Shown in pieces: positions 61,175-64,000 of a stretch of 64,000 nt of DNA. The translations under genes and the position numbers were made by a program. The notes under the pieces were generated by a model, which saw nothing but the letters and a program-made list of their open reading frames with translations, was not told the origin of the DNA and did not search any database. Within the stretch, counting starts at the first letter, position 1, and each line of letters starts with the position of its first letter. The stretch comes from Dyadobacter sp. CY326 (GTDB lineage: Bacteria > Bacteroidota > Bacteroidia > Cytophagales > Spirosomataceae): contig NZ_JAJUXI010000008.1 in assembly GCF_021390515.1 (NCBI RefSeq), forward strand, positions 248,001 through 312,000. The letters run 5' to 3'.

Positions 61175-63352
61175 ATGAAAAAAATCATTACCACGAGACC
61201 ATTTCATTATTTCATTCACACACTGACAATTGTTTTATTAATATTAGAAATCTTCACAGCAGATGCTCAATCAGTTTGGACAGGCTTAACACTGACCCCG
61301 GAGCAACAGCTTCATGACGTGGCCTATGGAGCGGGCAAATACGTTGCAGTGGGTGCAAATAACATCATCCGCACTTCTACAAACGGCGCAACCTGGGAAA
61401 CGCAGCAGTCCGGCCTAAGCAACAATGGCACATTATACGGAATCGTTTTTGCCCACAACCTTTTTGTTGCCGTCGGCAGTCAGGGCATGATCCTTACTTC
61501 GCCGGACGGGATTTCGTGGAGTACAAAATCGCTGGGCACCGGGCAGATTCTCAGGAGTGTCACTTTTGGCTACGAATCATTCGTGATCGTAGGCTCAGCA
61601 GGCGCATTATTGACATCGCCAGACGGCCAGAACTGGACACCGCGGCCAAGTGGCGTGGATAACCTGAATGATGTTGCTTATGTGAATTACACTTTTATTG
61701 CTGTGGGATCGCAAGGGGTGATCAAAACGTCTTCTGCCTTTGCCGTAGACTGGTCAGTGAGCGGATCGGGCACCGTTAACGAGTTGCGGGCTGTAAGGGG
61801 TAGCTCTAATGGAAGGGCAGTGATCGTAGGTGACAAGGGAACAATCCTGCATTCAGACAATGGTAAAAACTGGACGCCCGATCCATACCAGGACAAAACA
61901 TTATCCCTGAGTGGCGTGGAATGCAATCCGTCGAATGGCCGTTTCGTGGCCGTTTGTTCTAATAAAAACGTGGCATTAGTGTCTCCCGATGGCATTAACT
62001 GGGGTGATGCGCCCAAGCCAACCGGATCTGCCTGGAATTTTAACCGCGTCCGTTTTCTGCAAAATTCATTTCTGGCTGTCGGTGGGGTGGGAACGTTTCG
62101 GTCGTCGTATAATAACGGTTATTCGTGGTCCTCTTTAACCACCAATCTCAGAAATATGCAGATCAATGGCTCGGCGTTTGGAAACGGGAATTTCGTGGCG
62201 GTTGGAAGTGCGCCGCTGGACAATGGATCGACGGGACTAGGGAACACAAACCTCGCGATTGTCTCAACTGACGGAATTAACTATACGGTCGGGCAAACGG
62301 TAAAGCTGGTTGGCGGTGCAAAATCCATTAATGATGTAGCTTTTGGAAATAACCTATTTGTGGCCGTAGGAGCCGATGCATTGATCCAGACTTCGCCGGA
62401 TGGTAAAAACTGGACATATTGCCAGGTCGAATTCGGACAAAATCTCATCGGCGTTACATATGGCGATGGAAGGTTCGTGGCAGTGGGGCTCCATGGCCTT
62501 ATAATGTGGTCTTACGATGGACTGGTTTGGAAGAAATCGACTAATAAGGTCCTTTACTCCATCAAGACCGTGGCTTATGGTAACGGAATGTTCGTGCTCG
62601 TGGGACCCTACGGTCTTATTGGTACGTCGCCGGATGGCAGTACCTGGTCGTACCGTTACAGTGGCACTACAAACCACCTCAACGGTGTCGCGTTTGGACA
62701 CAACCAATGGATTGCGGTTGGACAAAATAACACCATCCTTACCTCGTCCGACGGCAATAAGTGGACACCGCTAACCCCTAATGTTGCGATAGGCAAGAGT
62801 GACTATACAGATATTATTTATAATACCCATTTTGTGATTACCGGGACTAACGGTAGGATTGTAAGATTTATACCGAACACATTTTGGTCAAACCCTTCAT
62901 CATCCACCTATAAACACCTGAATACCATTTCTTACGGCAACGGCCGGTATATTGCAGGAGGAAATTCCGGAGCTTTGCAGATGTCGATTAACCCCTATTA
63001 TTATCCTGATACCCCCGGTTCGCCAGCCGAGGAAGCTCTCTTCAGGGTAGGTGGTACTAATATGGATGAAAATGCAGTTGAAGAAGAAACCCCGAATGTT
63101 GCATTTAATGCTACTACTTATCCTAATCCGGTTGATGATCAGTTTTCTGTTAACATTGAAGGAGCTGAGGGAGAAAAAGTGAGGTTGCAGTTGCTGGACG
63201 TCTCCGGTCGCACGATCCTGGATAAAGTGGTAACTGCCGAAACTGGTACGCACCAGGAAACAATCCCGGTGACTCAAAAACAAACCGGAATGTACGTCCT
63301 GCGGGTCAGCACCGCTACGCACACGCAAAGTTTGAAAATACTAAAACGATAA
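61175..63352 (+). CDS. T9SS-exported 14-repeat beta-propeller protein
   Basis: ATG 61175 (MKKIITTRPFHYFIHTL) gives 725 residues with a signal peptide ending FTADAQ; the frame extends upstream without a signal. From about residue 40 to 615 there are 14 repeats of 33-45 residues with the pattern G-V-A-[YF]-G-x-[GN]-x-F-V-A-V-G followed by S-P-D-G-x-x-W-T, as in BNR/photosystem-assembly-type propellers. Fourteen suits two seven-bladed propellers. The last 75 residues (TTYPNPVDDQFSVNIEGAEG to LKILKR) are a type A T9SS sorting domain. It is probably surface-exposed and involved in binding or adhesion; enzymatic motifs were not seen. Confidence 0.92.
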   Translation: MKKIITTRPFHYFIHTLTIVLLILEIFTADAQSVWTGLTLTPEQQLHDVAYGAGKYVAVGANNIIRTSTNGATWETQQSGLSNNGTLYGIVFAHNLFVAVGSQGMILTSPDGISWSTKSLGTGQILRSVTFGYESFVIVGSAGALLTSPDGQNWTPRPSGVDNLNDVAYVNYTFIAVGSQGVIKTSSAFAVDWSVSGSGTVNELRAVRGSSNGRAVIVGDKGTILHSDNGKNWTPDPYQDKTLSLSGVECNPSNGRFVAVCSNKNVALVSPDGINWGDAPKPTGSAWNFNRVRFLQNSFLAVGGVGTFRSSYNNGYSWSSLTTNLRNMQINGSAFGNGNFVAVGSAPLDNGSTGLGNTNLAIVSTDGINYTVGQTVKLVGGAKSINDVAFGNNLFVAVGADALIQTSPDGKNWTYCQVEFGQNLIGVTYGDGRFVAVGLHGLIMWSYDGLVWKKSTNKVLYSIKTVAYGNGMFVLVGPYGLIGTSPDGSTWSYRYSGTTNHLNGVAFGHNQWIAVGQNNTILTSSDGNKWTPLTPNVAIGKSDYTDIIYNTHFVITGTNGRIVRFIPNTFWSNPSSSTYKHLNTISYGNGRYIAGGNSGALQMSINPYYYPDTPGSPAEEALFRVGGTNMDENAVEEETPNVAFNATTYPNPVDDQFSVNIEGAEGEKVRLQLLDVSGRTILDKVVTAETGTHQETIPVTQKQTGMYVLRVSTATHTQSLKILKR

Positions 63353-63383
63353 AGCACACACTGACAGGAAATCCAAACGCTTT

Positions 63384-64000
63384 TTACTTACCTATATTTT
63401 TCAACTTTTTAGCCAGTCGTTCGGTAAAAAAGGCAATGCGGTTCAGCGGTTTGGCCGCATTGCTTAAAGTTACGGGCGTATGACCATTTGATGCTGCTGG
63501 TTTGAAATCTTTTAAGCTATCATACTGCTGCCGATAGGATGATACAAAGTGCACGGCAATCGTATTATGGTTTACCAAAGTGTGGTCGGTAGCCATAATA
63601 ATTTGATTGGGGTTAAAGTAATTTACTCTATTACCGGCAGATGCGAGTACAGCCCATAACGTTTGTTCGGCCCACACTTTAAAGATAGCCAGGCCATTGC
63701 TGAATGCCGGGTCTTTCAGCAAGTTTTCCAAAAAGTCAAGATCAAAAGCCTGACGTGGAAAGTAAATGATTCCCGTGTTTATTTTAGGAAAGAGTGTGTG
63801 TTTGAATTTGAAAAAGTTTACCGGGTTGAACGAAATGGCGTTCTGCGTATCGTACATAAAAGTGGGAGTGCCATTAAAATTCGGAAGCTTGTACGGCTGA
63901 AAAAAGAAGATATCGCTATCGATAAAAAAAATATCATCATCATTATACAAGGAAACATCAAATAGCTTTTGTGCCAACACATTTTCCTCCCTGAATTTTT
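63384..64000 (-). CDS. Glycosyltransferase-like protein, N-terminus cut by window edge
   Basis: The frame runs open through the right edge, so the start is outside. The visible 205 residues begin KFREENVLAQKLFDVSLYND and contain DDIFFIDSDIFFFQPYKLPN, a DxD-type acidic motif of nucleotide-sugar transferases, then MYDTQNAISFNPVNF and KINTGIIYFPRQ. The C-terminal end is FTERLAKKLKNIGK. It probably transfers a sugar in cell-surface polysaccharide synthesis. The GTG codon at 63980 is internal and not a start. Confidence 0.65.
   Translation of the reverse strand, partial: KFREENVLAQKLFDVSLYNDDDIFFIDSDIFFFQPYKLPNFNGTPTFMYDTQNAISFNPVNFFKFKHTLFPKINTGIIYFPRQAFDLDFLENLLKDPAFSNGLAIFKVWAEQTLWAVLASAGNRVNYFNPNQIIMATDHTLVNHNTIAVHFVSSYRQQYDSLKDFKPAASNGHTPVTLSNAAKPLNRIAFFTERLAKKLKNIGK

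Overview
The window looks like a chromosomal segment from a Bacteroidota species of the Cytophagales, most like Dyadobacter or another Spirosomaceae. This is inferred from gene content: SusC/SusD pairs, a hybrid two-component sensor with a two-bladed-set propeller, Por-secretion (T9SS) C-terminal domains, FtsX-type permeases, TAnnTTTG-type -7 promoter boxes and no obvious Shine-Dalgarno sequences. No rRNA, tRNA, CRISPR array, insertion sequence or prophage was recognised.

1-21.2 kb is a polysaccharide/acid-sugar utilisation region, read almost wholly on the minus strand. In transcription order it has a SusC/SusD pair, a strong bidirectional terminator, an acetylesterase fused to a polysaccharide deacetylase, a GH67 alpha-glucuronidase, a Tat-signal mannonate-dehydratase-like enolase-superfamily protein, a LacI regulator, a second Tat-signal enolase-superfamily protein, and a second SusC cut by the window edge. 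A hybrid sensor kinase (HTCS) is divergent from the first SusC. The logic is capture and deacetylation of glucuronoxylan, removal of glucuronate side chains, and dehydration of sugar acids. Three copies of the palindrome TTAATCGATTAA lie upstream of the two enolase genes, and one sits exactly in the promoter spacer. They are the likely LacI operators.

21.2-28.1 kb holds single genes: a YhcG-type PDDEXK nuclease, a GH29 alpha-L-fucosidase, a TerC membrane protein, a DUF932 protein, a Rnk/GreA-like factor, a 37-residue membrane peptide and a DedA protein. 28.1-33.9 kb is a complete tripartite RND efflux operon (adaptor, pump, outer-membrane factor). 34.2-41.5 kb carries two small AraC-regulated modules (an SDR with its AraC regulator; a GlxA-like regulator divergent from an SRPBCC protein), each with a 22-bp-period direct repeat at its promoter, plus a metallophosphoesterase and an FtsX permease.

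41.7-52.5 kb has a very large T9SS-exported subtilase, a small membrane-protein pair, a Crp/Fnr regulator divergent from a second FtsX permease, two miniature tail-collar proteins and a YdeI/OmpD-associated protein. 52.5-58 kb holds a cupin, a three-gene ECF sigma factor/NmrA/flavin monooxygenase operon, and NTF2-like and GyrI-like proteins. 58-64 kb holds an OmpA-family lipoprotein-like protein, a beta-barrel protein, a VOC protein, a 14-repeat T9SS propeller protein and a glycosyltransferase-like gene that runs off the right edge.

All functional calls are from reading the sequence; no database search was run.
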